Of a stretch of DNA of 64,000 bases, positions 41,412 to 53,242 are shown in pieces (position 1 is the first letter of the stretch; each line of letters starts with the position of its first letter). The DNA is from Lepidodermella squamata (Eukaryota; Gastrotricha). The position numbers and the translations under genes were made by a program. The DNA is taken from NCBI GenBank assembly GCA_047495785.1, contig JBLDXI010000009.1, forward strand, positions 4,774,001 to 4,838,000. The letters run 5' to 3'. Under the pieces are notes generated by a model. That model did not search any database. It was not told the DNA's origin and saw only the letters and a list, made by a program, of their open reading frames with translations.

Positions 41412-43262
41412 ATTGCGTTGGCTTTGTAACTATAACTCCGCTTTCAGAGAAAGCCGAAAATAAGCTGAAAATTTAAAAATTTCTTGTTTGCTGTTTTCGA
41501 TGGTTTCCTGAATCATAGGAGTAACCTTTATATCCTCTGTTTAGTTGGTTATACAATTTTCTTTTCTGAATAATAAAGACAATTTCAATAAGACAGTCAT
41601 TGTTTTCGAATCGATGGACTCTATGGAACGCTCTCCCCATTCCCGATTCAGTGTGCGAAGTAGGATTCTGAAGCTGAGGCGTTTTCAGATGCGCCCAGCC
41701 GAAAAAAGACAAAGAAGTTCGCAAGGTCAAGTTGGAAACGTCCAAATGGTCCCAGGGTGCCCTTTAGTCATAAAATTCGGGCCTGAAAATACCCTTAGTT
41801 CGAGGATCCAACTTCGCCACTGAATCGAAGGTTCCTGTGTTTTTTTCGCCATTCCTAAGGTTGGAATCTTGCAGGTAGGGTGTCGCGTCACCCCTGTACA
41901 CTTCGCCCATTCCATTTATCCGCATTAGATTCCCCTGTTTTTACCCAATATACCCTGCTTTCTCCCAAGATCCAGCAGTTTCCAACAGCAGCAATATCTC
42001 TTAGTACAGACTACGATGATCAAAATTGAAGGGTCAGTTTACCTATTTTGTTAAAATTTAATACGTTTTTGTCAGTTTATCTGAATCTTGGATCCCAACT
42101 TCTTGTGTACGCTAGAAATCTTCACAGAACAGCATTCAGAATCTCATAGAGATTGAGATCATTATTTCCTCCTCCCTTTCATATGGTCCACATTCTTTTG
42201 AAGGTTTTGCGATGCATATCGGACGCAGATAGTTTTGCAGCTGTCGCGTCTTAGATCTCAAATTACATTTCTGTACTCTGGCTGTTAAGCTAATTAATAC
42301 TGACCGGGTACAAAAAGGCCTTGAGACCTTATCCCGGAACGTGTCTTGGGTGGTGTAGCTTATATCAGGTTGTAATCAAGTTTACGTCGCTCCTAGAACG
42401 TCATGACACGCATGTTTTAGGAACAGACAGTCAAACTTCGTCACACTCAAAGCGATTGATTTTGCAAAGTTATGATATTTTTTGACATTTTCGAAGCCAT
42501 ATACTTAGTCCAGCGATGAAATTATGAAGGCGAAATAACTGAACCTACTGCGGAATATTCGCATGTTTTGAATGGACCATAAGCTGCTCCGAACAGGGGG
42601 GACCTTTTATAGTTAATGATAACCTTTCTCTTCTATTTTTTCTGCAATTTTCAAATTTCGAAAATGGAAATATGCAAGCTAGTCACCAGACCCTACAGTA
42701 TCAAAACATCGATATATTTCGTTCTCAATTGGACACCTACCTTTCGACTAGGGACTCGGCTATATTTCCTTGAATTGTGTTTATTTTTGATGGCATAAAT
42801 CATCGTTGATTGTTTTTGAAAGTTCGCGCCCATCTTTTTAACCAATTTCGGGAAAATTACCGAAGTGTTTCTCACAGCGTCTCCCGGCTGGAACAAATTA
42901 AATATAACTATCGCAGCTATTTTTACAAGAAAATTAGGCATCCTAATTTGATTTTCTAGCATGATTGACAGTCAGCCACGTGCTGAAAAGTTCAAAAGAC
43001 AATTGATAAATAAAGCAATTACGAGCTTCAAACAAACGCATGTTTTTATTCAAACTGTCAATAAATAAAAATGATCAAAACTTAAACTGCCAGTTAGTCG
43101 AGTTTTGAGAGTAGCGCCATTCGGAAATTTGAGCTTTCCGTTTATCAATTTGGTCCCAAGTAAAATAGGAGAGGCTTCCGTTTGGGTTCCATCAAACCGT
43201 CGAGCCGAAATGACTTCCTGTATGAAATTGAAATTATTTCAACGATGTCTGAAACATAAATT
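41412..43262. other. 1.85-kb spacer with a possible small gene and a dispersed repeat
   Basis: The part at 41745-41830 (gtgccctttagtcataaaat, then gaaaataccc) resembles 62020-62070, a dispersed repeat. The minus ORF at 42962-42693, started at 42941, reads MPNFLVKIAAIVIFNLF..., which could be a signal peptide followed by a basic segment ending at a donor-like GTAGGT. That is suggestive but unsupported by a second exon. Nothing else is visible. Confidence 0.35.
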
Positions 43263-45958
43263 TCAAGCGTACAAAATTGCCGTGTAGCGAGTTCGAATTT
43301 TCGAAGATGTGGCTGCAGTCAGAGCTTCGGAATGGATGGTCCTAGCTAGGCCGGCTAATTCGATAGACGAGTAGCCGGTGTGGTGAGCAGCCACGCGTGA
43401 CCATGCGCGGCCTGGCTGAGCGAGGAGTAGAGCCAAGCGGAGACAACCAGCGGCTAGTCTGCTCTCGAGTTCGGTACAAAATCGAGGGACCAGGAGACAA
43501 GATTCGAGGAAAAACCGGGAAAGGTAGAAAATTTCGACCGGAACTTGCAAACACTAAAAAATCAGAAAATAGGTTTCCAAAGTTGAGAAAATTTTCAAAA
43601 ATTTTCAAAAATAGATCTGAATAATTTTCTCATAAATATCAAAATTTTCAATTTTTTCAATTCGAGATCAAAATTTTTTCAATTTTATTACTTTACGAAT
43701 TTTGATGAAATATATTGGGGGAAATATCCCGTGAAAGTTGGAGCTTACATTGACATATCGGACAAGAAAGTTGAAGCTGAGCGGAAAAAATAGTTTGAAG
43801 TCATTTTTCCGCAGCAACTCGAGTTCCATTTCGAAAATTTCTTCAGGCAAATGAACGAAACCGTACTGGCTTTGGCCGAGTTCTAGTATCGACATTTTCA
43901 CGCTTGACCGGTTTTCGTAGAGCTTCAGACCGATGAGAAAGGCAGCGCATGCAGCTAGGCAATACAGGGATGGGTTCAGTCGCGAATTTGTTTTGGCTAC
44001 AGCACGATCGAGCAGTTTTACGGCAAAATAAAATACCTGAAAATGGTATATAATTATTGAAATTCATTAATTCAAAAAATTTAATAAATTCAAAATTTTG
44101 AAGCGAAATTTGCCGTTCATAAACATTGTTGAGTTTTCTTGAGACAAAATTTCTTCTCCGAAATGCCTTCACAAAAATCGATTTTGAAAATTTTCGATTT
44201 TTTATCGATTCAACGCCATCAAAATTTAAAATTCTCTTTGTGTAGCAACCTCATGGGGCGTCTCGTACTGAGCTCGCATAGCCGAAAGCCATTCAACAAC
44301 ACCAGCTCGCAGCGTTTCTGGCACATCGAAGTGGTGCCCGAGCAGCGGCGAATCGTCCAGTTTGAAGTCGGTCTCGCGTTGCCGAGACGTGGCGATTTGC
44401 AGAGCAGCGTAGCGAGGCATTTCAGCGTAGTCGTTCTTGCGAATGTTCTCCGCATCGAAATCGAACCAATCGGCGTCATTCTTCAAATCGCCAACCTGCT
44501 CGCCGCGAATACGATCGTCCTCGTCGAGAATTGCTTGGAAAATTGACTCTTGAATAACAGGCGGTAGATGGCCGAAATCACTGCGAAATGGAAATATACC
44601 ATGGAAATTTCATAAATAATAATTGAATTCTCAGGCCCTGAGCCGTAGGAACAGATGAAATCGGGTTAGGAATAGAAGCAGAAACAAGTGGTAATTCATA
44701 AAATCAGCATTCATCCATCAAGGTTGGGAAAATCTTACGCCGGTACCAAATTTCATTTAATTCAATACATAACCATTTTATTCGTTTTTTAACTGGTTAG
44801 GGCTAGGGTTAGGGTTAGGTTAGGGTTGAAGACTGGGTCTTCAAATTGGGGATTTGGAACTGTTTGGAATAATTTGGTACGGAATTCAATGATGTTTGGT
44901 ACTGAATTCAATAATTTGGTAATGATTTCACTATATCCCTCAAGGTCAGGTGACTTTCCAATTATTTTCGAATAAAATTACTTATAAATAATATCCAATG
45001 ATTTCGATTGATTTCCAGCTGAGGATAGAAAAATGTCTCCATCTTCCAAAATTATTCGAATTACTAAAATTGAAACATTTTTTTGAAAAATTCTCCCTTT
45101 TTCTAAACTTTCACTCAATTTTTCATGATTTTCCAATCAGCATATATATATATATCTCCTATAATTTCTCCCCTACAGGGTGTTCAAGAAATAATAGCTA
45201 GCTGTTTAGCAAAGCGCGTGCCAAAAGCAGCAATGCTATTTATAACTAGCTATTATTTCTTGAACACCCTGTACAATATGGCCATGTCTATTCCGATAAA
45301 TTTAAACAAATTTCTTAACTCGAATTCAAATTTTAGATTTCAAATTAAATATAAATTCGAGTCTTGCTTTTATTAGGACAAAATTATAGAAAATTGTGTA
45401 ACAAATTAATTCACTAGAAAAGCTTGTTCAATTTTTTGCTAGAAGATTGCTGATTCACCATTCGAAATGTGGATAAATTAGCATAAAAATCAGCATCGCT
45501 TATTGCTCCTACGATTTGGTTAAAAAAAATTGGAAAAATGAATGGTGGGCGTTTCGAGCTAAACTCTTGGAATTCGGTTATGTTAACAGCTACATAATAT
45601 TCAAAAATCTAAAATGGCAATAATTCTCAAGATATCAATTGGGAAAACTGAAAAATAATAACCAATGGTGAATTTTTAAAAATAAAACTAACCTGATTGT
45701 GATGGCAGGAATGATTTTAGATTTAGATTGTTGATTCTCCGGACCATCAGCGTCACTTCGGTCATAACGCAGGTGTTTTCCAGCGCCAGGATCGTAAGCT
45801 GAGTCATTGAGACTTTCATCCGAATTTTCGATCGCAATCAAATTTTCGTGCTCCTCGGCAATCACAGCCAAACCAGGCGGGCGACAGGCAGGTGTGAATT
45901 TCGTGCTCGATTTCTTACTCGGAGCCAGCCGCTTATTTTTATTCGAAATCGATGCCAT
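43263..45958 (-). CDS. B-type (cyclin B3-like) cyclin
   Basis: Exons on the minus strand are 45958-45693, 44580-44250, 44036-43749 and 43553-43263. They join without frame errors to 391 aa. The N-terminal cyclin box spans exons 2-3: WFDFDAEN, ETLRAGVVEWL, YETPHE|VFYFAVKLLDRAV, LAACAAFLIGLKLYE, IFEMELELL and FKLFFPLSFNFLVRY. The C-terminal cyclin fold is in exon 4 (QVPVEIFYLSRFFLE, RLAAGCLRLALLLAQ, TGYSSIELAGLAR). The RAG-V-V-E-W-L, AVKLLDR and RY-x-x-C-x-x-VPVE features fit mitotic B cyclins, with cyclin B3 the best guess. Cyclins bind CDK1-type kinases and drive mitotic entry. The MRAIL-VDW region and Lys/Glu CDK contacts are diverged. Exon 1 is basic and low-complexity with no clear RxxLxxI/VxN destruction box. 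Exon 2 ends at an unusual GTTGCT donor. Intron 1 holds a palindromic MITE and a telomere-like tract. Confidence 0.8.
44796..44827 (+). repeat. Short interstitial telomere-like tract
   Basis: GGTTAGGGCTAGGGTTAGGG followed by TTAGGTTAGGGTT lies in intron 1 of the cyclin gene. It holds about five TTAGGG-like units with two variants. TTAGGG is the common animal telomere repeat; TTAGGC would be expected in typical nematodes. Confidence 0.7.
45174..45273. mobile_element. 100-bp palindromic MITE with TACAGGGTGTTCAAG termini
   Basis: Positions 45174-45201 and 45246-45273 are perfect 28-nt inverted repeats starting TACAGGGTGTTCAAGAAATA. The outermost TA on each side may be the target duplication. A 44-nt spacer lies between. 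It is inserted in intron 1 of the cyclin gene. Confidence 0.8.
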
Positions 45959-46713
45959 GTTGTTAAGAATTGTTGAAAAAAATCAGGTGTTAACCTTGGT
46001 CGGTTGTGATTTAAAATGTTTTCGAAAACGTTTGCGGAAGCCTTGTTTTAATAATGGCGAGATAATCGCATGAAAAGCTGCTGTCGTTTTAACGAGCCAC
46101 ATTTTTCTGGCGGCGCGTGCGTGACCCAGCACACGCGACCTGACTGGTCATAAAAATGAATGGGGCTAGTCATAAAAGCGAGAGAAGACAAAAACGGCTC
46201 ATCATTAAGCGCGCGCTACGTTAAAATAGGTCGGCCACTCATTAACAAATACAACAGCGATTCCGGTTTGCGCTGTGAGACAGGCCGGATGTTGAGGGCC
46301 ATAGAAGCCAGCCACAATTGACACAGAAAAACAGGAACTTGAAAACGTGCGGTTTGATTACTACCATAAAATGTCGCCACGATGAGACACATTTTCAAAA
46401 AAGGTGGAAAATGTTAGAATTTAGCAACAATTTGTTTCGAAAATTCCTCCTTAATTAAAACACATTATTTTCGTATTATTAATTATCAAAATAAATCGGA
46501 TTTACCTAAATTATTTTCACGAGGAGTGGCAATTTTTTTAGAATTATTTTATTTTATTTTTCTCGAGTACGAAATGCAGTTGGACGTGAATGAAGAATTG
46601 TGGGAGTAATTACTCATCACGTATCAGCCAGGTGTGACTTACACTTCACGCCTTCGTAGTACTTCGCCCTCATCAACTCGACAGGCAACAAAGATGAAAT
46701 AACTGCTAGTTGA
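45959..46713. other. Divergent promoter region between the cyclin and the cysteine-rich gene
   Basis: The cyclin runs left and the EB-like gene runs right from this 0.75-kb segment. The minus ORF at 46216-46398 is not supported. No clear TATA box was found on either side. Confidence 0.4.
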
Positions 46714-49523
46714 ATGGCAGCGTTTAACACAATGCTGAACTCAAATTTGAACTATCATCTCAGCATTGCCAAGATTTTTCTATTCCTGTGTTTAACTGCT
46801 CCGAAATCAGCAAGTGTTATTGTTTCGAGAATCGGATCAAGTGAGTTGTGAATGTTATTCATTGCTTACCTAAAACTAAAAATTGGCTTTAAAAATTGAT
46901 GATTAATAATTTAAATTTGATTTGAATTTTTTGAATTGTTCTTTATTTTCTTACCATTTTTCAATTATTTATTAAAAAAATAGAATCGAATTTCAAATAA
47001 AATTTGACACGATTTTTTCAATTTTATGCATGAAATTATAATTTTTAGAAATCATTATTTTAAAATTTAAAATGAATAATTATACAATTTTTCAAATAAT
47101 TTTACATTTTTTGCTCTACAGACTGCTTTGCTGATCTTGAGTGTGGCCCAAATGAAGAGTGTAAGCGACTACCTGTGTGGCCACCCTGCCGATTCGGGAC
47201 ATGCCAATGCAAGCCCTGCTTCATGCCAATATCCCTCGCCGCTAATTTATCAGCGACCATCGACAAATCAGCCTATACATCGTTGATGACGCAACAAACT
47301 TGCCAACCAGTCAAAATGCGCCAATTATGTGTGAATCGGTCGACGTGGTCATGCGACAATTCGTGCACGGGTGAAGCGGGCGAGTTGTACCCGGAGAATA
47401 CGATGTGTGCGAAGGAGCCTGGCTCCGACGTTGGGACAGTACGATGCCTCAATGCAACGTGCTACCGGGCGAATTTGCGCGGCCGGTGTGAGCGGTTTTT
47501 GAATGTCCCACGCGGTCAAGCGTGTCGGGCTGATTGCGAATGTGCGGCTAATATGGCTTGTGTAGCAAAATGCCGATGCCGCCCCGGTCTCAGGTACAGT
47601 CTGTCATTTTGATAAGCTTGAAATGTATCCTAAATTCTAGCTATAAATTTCGTGTCATCAATTCGTACCCTATATTTTAGGGATTTCGTATCATGATTTT
47701 CGTTGAAAAAATCGAAATTTTCCGATAAAACTTGGTTCGTAGTTTTCGGTATTTTTTCGGGGTTTGGCAATTTCTTTCAATATTTTTTGATAAACAAGGT
47801 TAAATTGTTGACGATTTTTTGATAAAATTTGATGAGATTCAGACTGAAAAGATTGGAAATAAGTAATTCTAGAATTTTATAACCATCTCATTTGGAATTT
47901 ATTATTTTACCTCGAAGGTTTTTTTTATTGGCTTCGAGGTTATTTCGAAGCATTCGGGGATTTTCTGAAATTAAAGGGATCAGCATTGGAGGTTTTCAAT
48001 CGCTTGCAATTTTCAACTGACGGAAATTCCAATTTTCCCGACGGGAATTTATTCGGTAATTTTCTGGTATTTTTCCAGTTTCCGGATTCGTATGTATCAT
48101 TGTTGTAGCCAGATTTTATAATTTATTACTAAATTTATCGGCTTATTTGAAAATTTGCCCACATTTTCCAAAGATGGGACGGTCGCACGTGTCGTCGGCC
48201 ATTGATTGGCGACCTATGCTCCGCCCACTCTGACTGCGCTACAGCTGAACCCTACTCGCAAATGGTTTGCCAGTCGAACGGCCGTTGCGGCTGCGCAAAC
48301 GGTTACTTCCCGTCTCAGGTCGGCTACTACGACTCTGAACTCAACGCTATAACGTCCCGCAACATCTGCGTACCCGGCATGTCGATTATGAACGCAACGA
48401 AAGGCTGCGCCTGTACGAGAGGCCTGGTTTCACCTAATCGCTACAAACAAGCCAATGTTTCGTCGCTAAATGACTTGCCGAATGGGCCTGGTCCGGCTTT
48501 GATTTGTGGCGATGGGACTTTTTGCTACGCCTGTCCGGATGAAGAGAGCACGGTTGTGCCTGGGGGCGGTCGGCAATACCTACCCAGCTCAAGTGGGACG
48601 TGTCGCTTGCTGCGAGGCGAGATGAAGCATAACGATCGTAGGTTCCACGTTCAACCCGTTGTTCTTAGTACCTTCTATCAACTTCTTTATAGGTTGTCTT
48701 GCGAATGCAAACTCTCCAGCTAGCAACACTGGACCTCAGATTTCAAGACTCGGCGAATGTAAGTCACTTCGAAAATTCCTTTCTCTCTTAGGTTACAGGG
48801 TACTTGAAGCATTTCTTTTCTAATCTTTAATTTACTGCTTTTTCAGTGTGTACATGGAACTTTCAATGCGGTATGAACGAAGAATGTGACCGTCCACCAA
48901 TCGATCCCGCCTGTCGGTTCGGTCGATGCGTCTGCAGAAGCTGTTTTGGCGCCAACGCAGCAGGTCTGTGCTCTCCAGTTCGCGTTCTTGGCTTAGGCAC
49001 TCCGTGTTCTGGAGCTGGCAACGAATTGTACCCAAGTGGTGCATGGTGCGACGGATCTGTAGTTGTATGCGACCTGTACCACCGAGCTGATCGAGCTGGA
49101 GAGAATTGCATAAGGTCTGAGCTGTCATTTTCGACGTTCGGATCGACGTGTCGAGCAGATTCCGACTGTGGCGATGGTCTTTTTTGCGATGCAAGAAGCG
49201 AGAGTCAAGAATGCGACTGCCCGATCGATACTCAGATTTGGAACGATTCGTTAGCTCGTTGCGTCGAGCGAAAAATTGGCGATCCTTGCTCGAAAAATGA
49301 ACACTGCGCCGGCATTCAGATTGTTGGAGATTACCGGCTACAACCAGTCTGCTCGCGGCTTTTCAGAATTTGTACCTATGGTTTGGATATGAATCGGTCT
49401 GTGGACGCGATTGATCCCAATAAGTGTGTGAGGTGTCCTGAAGATGCAGCTGCTAGTTCGGGTCAATGTCGTGAGATCACTGGAAGCTTGTTGGAGGTGG
49501 ATGCTTACGATAGGTGTGTATAG
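46714..49523 (+). CDS. Secreted cysteine-rich EB-module-like protein, 601 aa
   Basis: Exons are 46714-46840, 47122-47593, 48174-48637, 48693-48758 and 48847-49523; phases 1, 2, 1, 1 agree. The start at 46714 (MAAFNTML...) gives a signal-anchor-like hydrophobic stretch (IAKIFLFLCLTAPKSAS). The mature protein is two homologous halves. Half one opens S-R-I-G-S-N-C-F, with C-G-P-N-E-E-C-K and CRFGTCQCKPCF. Half two opens S-R-L-G-E-L-C-T-W, with C-G-M-N-E-E-C-D and CRFGRCVCRSCF. Each continues with EB-type units (C-x(n)-GRCGCANGY; GDPCSKNEHC). The 66-nt exon four was found only because its frame (CLANANSPASNTGPQ) restores the S-R-L-G-E match. AATAAA lies at 49572-49577. It is probably an extracellular or matrix protein; there is no membrane span near the C-terminus. 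Confidence 0.75.
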
Positions 49524-50066
49524 AACTGAATTCCACTTTTCAAAACTTTATCGCATAAAATTTATACCAAGAATAAAAAGAAGCACAATGAACTCAGAAA
49601 GGATTCAGAGTTAATATTTGATTCAGGAGCGAAAACATCTCACGCTCATCAAATATTATTGTTCAACAGGAGGCAGATCATATTTTATTTCAATGAATCC
49701 ACGATATCTATAATTCATTTCGTTTTCAAATATATGCTGATTTGATTGAAAGTGATACGTGTTCCTTTTAGGACAAACACAGACTCGTCCGCCTGCAGTA
49801 CGACACTTTCCTACGGATTCTGATGACTTGTTGGCAACTGCGCATGTTTTTGAAGATTCTTGTTTCAATATTATTCTTTGATGGTGACGATATAAGATTT
49901 AATAACCGACGTGTAAAAAGCGGAGGCGAGGCTACGAAAAATACTATTCACCTCTAATTAGAGCAATTACCGTGTTCAAATTTTTGCGGTTCGCGAAAAA
50001 ATAGCTGCCCAAAAAAAATTGAGATGCAATTTCAACTTTCTCACTGAACGCCTGTTTTCTCGTAGC
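49524..50066. other. 0.54-kb spacer with an antisense EB-like fragment
   Basis: A minus ORF at 49868-49656 contains KTCAVANKSS, KCRTAGGRVCVCPKRN, an EB-module-like Cys spacing. It could be a decayed or convergent EB exon, but no partner exon is visible. Nothing else is supported. Confidence 0.3.
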
Positions 50067-50348
50067 ATGCGCCTAATTTATACTACGCTGGTCGTCGTGT
50101 CGTTACTTGGTGGTTTTCAAGCCGGCTATACTCCTGATTTCTTAACGAAACTAAGGAAAGTCTCCGGTGGACACTGCGCATTTCTTTTCGGCCTTGACTA
50201 CATTCCAAAAAAGGCTGATGAGAGCACGAATAGATTTTTCGACAAGACTGCTTTGGTGGCGAAACTGGCGGAGCGATGTGCCGCGATGTCTCTGAAGAAA
50301 CGCCTTCGTTTTATAACCTTAGTTGGTAAAGCTTTGCAAGGCGGTTAA
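50067..50348 (+). CDS. Small secreted 2-Cys family protein 5
   Basis: A single-exon frame. The start at 50067 gives a signal peptide (MRLIYTTLVVVSLLGGFQAG) and 93 aa; the frame is open 16 codons upstream. The mature domain has G-H-C-A-F-L-F-G-L-D-Y-I-P and E-R-C-A-A-M-S-L-K-K-R-L-R-F-I. Compared with its neighbours the LPL of the second signature is MSL. It is the first of eight 2-Cys copies in tandem. AATAAA lies at 50367-50372, 19 bp after the stop. The family is not recognised; the two Cys probably form one disulfide. Confidence 0.7.
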   Translation: MRLIYTTLVVVSLLGGFQAGYTPDFLTKLRKVSGGHCAFLFGLDYIPKKADESTNRFFDKTALVAKLAERCAAMSLKKRLRFITLVGKALQGG

Positions 50349-51716
50349 CTTTGTTGATATTTTTTCAATAAAATAAAATGAAATGCATTATATTTAGATT
50401 CTGAAAAATCTATCTCCATGCATCCTCCAATTATGCGCTGAACAGGGAAATAATTAAAAGATTTCTGGCCATGAGATGTGACTTTGTCTCGTTTTAGAGT
50501 TTTTGAACCTTTAGCCGTGTATTTTCTTTGATTGCATTACTCACAGGACATGCTGTATCTACGAATATACAGATTCGTCGTATTCAACGCCCTATCCGAT
50601 CTGTATCAAGTCCAGGCCCGAGTACAGTGCTCGCGATCGCCTAACAATAGCGCTGGTTCCCATTGTTCTCCACCGTGCTCGGGCCAACACCCAGAGCGGC
50701 CCGTGTGCGTTGAAGCGTGATTCTATCGAATTTGTTAAATTTACAGTAATCGTCGCATAAGGGCACGTTATAGACCGGCCCGAGCGCGGAGTGATAAAGT
50801 GCTGTTACCCTGTCGCATACGGGCCGGCCCGAACGCGAACGGGTCGAAATCGGGCTCGGGCCCCAACATAAGAGAAATGGAGCAAATAAAGGCCGGTAAG
50901 CGGTCAGAGCCAGCGGCAACCTGAATATCAAGAATCGTAATCGGTGTCATGACCATCATGTGATAAGCGCCTGTCATTCGCAGCTCTCGATTCTAATATC
51001 GAATCTAATCTCGACTTATTGAGCTTTCTGATTACGATCGCTGAAAAATAGATAAAGCTGCATTCCCTCTTCAACAGCATTTACATATATTGCCTTCTTC
51101 AAAGCGACCATTAAAACCCTTTGGGCTTAAACCTCTTTCAAACTGAAAGAAGAAAATGTACTATTTCCCGAGGCTAGGTGGCATCGTATGTCGTACGTAA
51201 CGTCCATAGTGAAGTGACATCTAAAGACATCAGACATCTAAGATTTCGCCTCGAATCTTTGAAAAGTTGCCAAATTCCTTCCGCGACGGATATGTCAACA
51301 GAGTAAACTCCACTTAAAAATGAATTTGTGACTCAGAACATACACGTGACAAGTGACATTAGCAACAATAAATAATGTCCAGGCAATGTAGATCCCAAAA
51401 CGAATGAATAATAAGAGAAAGTACAGCATTCTTCACTGGCAATTCATCGATAATGATTCGCATTCGGGGAAGAAAATGCCTAGCTAACACAAACTTCCAG
51501 ATGACGTTAGCAAGTCATCCCTTGCAGCGATGTAACCCGAGAAGGGATGGTAACTATGTACTGCAGTTTATAAAAAGTAGTCTATTGACGCAAGCTCAGA
51601 TTAGCCGATTTATTTACGCCTCGAATGCTGGATGGAAGCCCGTTATATATCAAGAATTTTAATCTAACATCCCACAAATTGAAAGTATCAGCCATCAAGG
51701 TTTCTCAATCTCAGTA
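50349..51716. other. 1.4-kb spacer with GC-rich repeats
   Basis: The part at 50600-50870 contains GC-rich inverted and direct repeats of gggctcgggcc, ggcccgag and cgggccggcc type, unlike the surrounding AT-rich DNA. It is probably a mobile-element remnant. A TATA-like TTATAAAAAG lies at 51568-51577. No gene is supported. Confidence 0.4.
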
Positions 51717-52094
51717 ATGCAAACCTCACGCATAGTCATAGCAATTCTACTAATTGCTGGTATTCATTCTTCGATTGCCGGGAACTATATGGCCAAGCTG
51801 GAATTGTTATCCCGGGAGCAATGCGGCAAATATTTCGGATTGGACTTCATCCCAACAATAGAGCTGCTAAAAACTGCAGTCGACACGGGTATCTTGAACA
51901 AAAGCGCGATCACACTGCTCAGACTGGCTTACCGATGTGCTTCTCTCCCACTGAAGAAGCGGCTTGAATTTCTGAAATTGATTAGCAGATCGATCAAAAC
52001 TAAAACATCCCTGCCGCGTTACATTGATAAGCGCAACAAACCGCACTTTCAAGAATCATTGGCCAATTCCTTTCGCGTAATACCGTTATCATAA
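51717..52094 (+). CDS. Small secreted 2-Cys family protein 6
   Basis: This single-exon frame encodes 125 aa. The signal peptide is MQTSRIVIAILLIAGIHSSIA. The mature part starts GNYMAKLELLSREQC and has C-G-K-Y-F-G-L-D-F-I-P-T, 39 residues from Cys to Cys, and C-A-S-L-P-L-K-K-R-L-E-F-L-K. A basic tail of about 35 residues follows (SIKTKTSLPRYIDKRNK), longer than in the copy at 53243. AATAAA lies at 52253-52258. It is one of the most typical family members. Confidence 0.8.
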   Translation: MQTSRIVIAILLIAGIHSSIAGNYMAKLELLSREQCGKYFGLDFIPTIELLKTAVDTGILNKSAITLLRLAYRCASLPLKKRLEFLKLISRSIKTKTSLPRYIDKRNKPHFQESLANSFRVIPLS

Positions 52095-53242
52095 TATGCA
52101 TATTGGTCATTTTAATGTGCTACACACAACTTGGCTGCTGGATGAGATGCAATTTTAATTGTCAAATGAATGTTTGAATTGTAATGAATTCATTTCACGC
52201 TGAATCTTCCGGACAGGAACGATTAGATTCAATTGCAGGCGCTGTTGCGTCGAATAAAATAAGATTCTCGCGCAGTCATTCGACTTTTACTTCGGTTGAA
52301 ATTCGGTTGATAGCACCTATTTGATTAGCTGAGATTTGATATGCAAGTAGTATGTCTTCAATGAAAAGGGATAACCACATAGAAGCAAAGTGACGCACTT
52401 CTGCTCGACAAATTGGACGTGAGTATTATCTGCAAGGCGTGGCTGATATAAATCACGGACCGGGATTGCGTGGTTCTTAACTTCGACCTAATTTCTACAC
52501 GCTTTGGTCGGAGTTAAAAACGGTGTTGATCTTTCCGTTGGCAAGATCAATAGCCCTCTTGAGCTTTGAGGCTCAGCTTTATCCCGTGTTTCTGTGGGGT
52601 GAGATCTTGACATTCAAAGGCCTCCCATTCAAAGTGAGGTGTATAAAGTGATGAAAAATCTCTCTCTATCAAGAAATAAAAACCGCTCAAGTCCGAGAAA
52701 TTAAATTTGTTTGTTGATTCTATTTTCCGGATAGAATTCGACGCATTTCCCTGAATCTTAAGCCGCTTCTGAGTTTACTTCAGCGGCGAATAACCTGAAC
52801 AGGGCTACAAAAAGTTTCGTATCTTCATTAGGAACGATTTGGGAATCGTTATCATGACAACTGCTTAGCAGTGGCAACTGCATCCATGTGAGCCATCAAT
52901 AGATTATCCGAGATTTCTGCAGAGTAGCCATAAGTTTCTGCTTACCAGACGAATCGTACTTGATCCATATTTTTCCCCTTTCTCCTTTACTTATCCTACT
53001 ATTTTAATCATCTTTTGACGTCCTCAGAGTGACCGGATGCTATCTGCTATCAGTTGACCGAGAGCAGAGACATACGGCGCAAATCTAATCTATTGAAAGC
53101 ATTCCGTAGGTCACAAGAATTCCTCTGCTAGAATTCAAATGATTGGAGGTCCGAGTGATATTTGACCTACCACGCTCAGTAGGATATAAGTCGCACCAAT
53201 CAGTCATCCATAGTAATGCAAAGGTTCAACTCCTAGTACATA
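52095..53242. other. 1.15-kb spacer
   Basis: No gene is supported. A TATA-like GGATATAAG lies near 53182-53190, about 55 bp before the next family gene. Confidence 0.4.

Noticed and set aside
49627-49696. Extra last exon for the EB-like gene after an acceptor at 49626
   Set aside because: The frame joins, but AATAAA at 49572-49577 lies before it, so the stop at 49523 is the more likely end.
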